Positions 62,965-64,000 of a stretch of DNA of 64,000 bases are shown piece after piece. Position 1 is the first letter of the stretch, and every line of letters starts with the position of its first letter. The position numbers were made by a program, and so were the translations under genes. Location of the stretch: the NCBI GenBank assembly GCA_030323885.1, contig CM059200.1:1697299-1761298 (forward strand), written 5' to 3'. The notes below the pieces were generated by a model. The model did not search any database, was not told where the DNA came from, and saw only the letters and a list, made by a program, of their open reading frames with translations. The stretch comes from Branchipolynoe longqiensis. Its lineage: Eukaryota; Annelida; Polychaeta; Phyllodocida; Polynoidae.

Positions 62965-63545
62965 CAACTGTCCTGGTCATGCGTTATCATTTGGCAGGAT
63001 CCATCACAAATGCACTGGGTTCTGGGCTTAAAGGTATGATGGCAGAAGCCGTTCCGCAGCACATAAGCTGCCGGGCGACTCAGGATCACAGAGTGTGCAG
63101 TTCATCATAGGCAAGTGTAGAAACAGATATGGTGCTATGACCACAGGCCGTCCTCAGATGCATAAACTGTGGAACGGCGCATTTGCGATGGATCCCGTCA
63201 AAAAGATAACACATAGGCATGAACAGAATGGCTGCTGCAATCATAGCATTAAACCTAGAAACCTGCGCAAATGCAGTGGATCCCATCAAACCATTAATGC
63301 TCAGGCTCATGAATCATAGAATGTGCAGTTTGTCATAGGGAAGTGTAGAAACTGATATGGTTCTACTATCCCAGGCCATCCTCCAGTGCATACACTGTGG
63401 AATGGCTGCTTCCATCGCAGCATTAAGCCAAGAACCTGGCACATTTGCGACGGATCCTGTCCAGACGATAACGCATAGGCACGGCCAGAACAGCTGCTGC
63501 CATTATAGCATTAAACCCGGAAACCTGTATATTTGCGACGGATCA
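62965..63545. repeat. Module repeated twice in direct and once in inverted orientation
   Basis: Direct copies: GCGATGGATCCCGTCAAAAA with GATAACACATAGGCATGAAC (63186-63235) and GCGACGGATCCTGTCCAGAC with GATAACGCATAGGCACGGCC (63447-63490). Both are followed by AGAAYRGCTGCTGCMATNAT, AGCATTAAACC. The inverted copy at about 62965-63060 reads TCCTGGTCATGCGTTATCAT, GGCAGGATCCATCACAAATG. AGTGTGCAGTTCATCATAGG / AATGTGCAGTTTGTCATAGG is a second shared block. Unit class unknown. Confidence 0.8.
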
Positions 63546-63572
63546 AATTAACCTTTCTACAAAATAATATAA

Positions 63573-63891
63573 CCAACTGGGATGGCCTAATGAGTTAGAG
63601 CGTCCGTCTCCCGTGTTCGTAGACAATGGGATCATGTGTTCGAACCCTGGTCGAGTCAAACCCATGACTTAAAAATTGATACTTGTCGCTTCCTAGCCAG
63701 GCGCCTGGTATTATTAGGATGGGCAATACTGTGACTGATTGTGCTATCAGGTCATGGTGCTTGTGGCCTGGTCTCCGAGTAAGGCAGCACTATCAAGTTG
63801 CCATGAGTGTGCACAGTCACAAGTCGGTACTCGTCCTGATATGACCATAACTGTTATTAGGACGTAAAACAACAACAAACAAACAACAACG
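63573..63891 (+). repeat. SINE-A, near full length, canonical tRNA head
   Basis: A box GGGATGGCCTAATGAGTTAG, GCGTCCGTCTCCCGTG and perfect B box GGTTCGAACCC inside GTGTTCGAACCCTGGTCGAG. The body has a short deletion near 63727. The tail ends AAAACAACAACAAACAAACA. The best head for classifying the parent tRNA. Confidence 0.9.
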
Positions 63892-64000
63892 TGAACACTG
63901 TCCGAGTACTTTACATCTTTTTACGTCCGTTGATTAAACTGAGAGCTCCATAATCTGTTGAAAGCATCAACTTGTTTTAAAAGCTAAATGTATAACCAGC
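63892..64000. other. Window edge, start of a DR4 copy
   Basis: CCATAATCTGTTGAAAGCAT then CAACTTG resembles the first 60 bases of DR4; it runs out of the window. Confidence 0.4.

Noticed and set aside
3262..63891. Functional tRNA genes
   Set aside because: All A/B-box pairs found sit at the 5' ends of SINEs and run on into SINE bodies; no clean acceptor stem or terminator was seen.

Overview
This window is a gene-poor, repeat-dense stretch of an animal nuclear genome, most likely a marine lophotrochozoan and probably a gastropod mollusc. The organism call rests on three things. Two copies (about 46.9 and 60.4 kb) match an interspersed repeat I know from molluscan genomic sequence, with its TTTATTTAACGACACC start and inverted tRNA-like end. 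Several tRNA-derived SINE families are present. The one clear exon has metazoan splice signals. No bacterial operon, ribosome-binding-site or phage logic is present. Nearly all long open frames are by-products of tandem repeats.

Cellular coding content is one confident exon: 43359-43571 on the minus strand, a symmetrical phase 1-1 exon encoding a 10-cysteine follistatin-type (FOLN+Kazal) module as in agrin. Retroelement coding remains are a decayed gag plus the start of a reverse transcriptase of DIRS/tyrosine-recombinase type (5078-7085), a non-LTR ORF2 C-terminus (19575-19874, minus), and a weaker non-LTR C-terminus plus 3' UTR (31591-32280).

Layout: 1-1.7 kb poly-G and GGGAGGY tracts; 2-7.2 kb SINEs, short inverted-repeat elements and the DIRS-like remnant; 7.7-14.8 kb MITEs and SINE fragments; 15.1-16.7 kb a roughly 20-bp satellite; 17-22.4 kb SINE/LINE pieces, CA- and CCCAC-rich tracts and a CpG-rich patch; 23.2-24.5 kb a GT-rich minisatellite; 25-34 kb many SINEs and a CpG island; 34-39 kb tandem repeats and SINEs; 40.7 kb a promoter-like cluster; 41.7-48 kb three inverted-repeat elements around the Kazal exon; 51-52.6 kb a 12-bp minisatellite; 55.2-57.7 kb an 85-bp satellite; 58.2-61.5 kb three more inverted-repeat elements; 63 kb an inverted/tandem module.

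Names used below. SINE-A is a tRNA-Leu-like SINE of about 340 bp (more than 30 copies or fragments). SINE-B has a second tRNA head (22.4, 36.5, 38.3, 48.1 kb). SINE-C is the mollusc-type repeat. SINE-D has a third tRNA head (2.3, 34.0 kb). DR1-DR6 are dispersed repeats of unknown class.

The most interesting system is a set of at least eleven non-autonomous inverted-repeat elements. Where I can read both boundaries cleanly, they have A(G)GSCC-type ends and a TTA or TAA target duplication, as in PIF/Harbinger. Many share GTCACA next to the end. Each family fills its interior with its own short word in both orientations. At least four carry a related internal hairpin around TGCATGC, with paired substitutions between copies. 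A second notable result is modular SINE architecture: three different tRNA heads share the same 3' tail.
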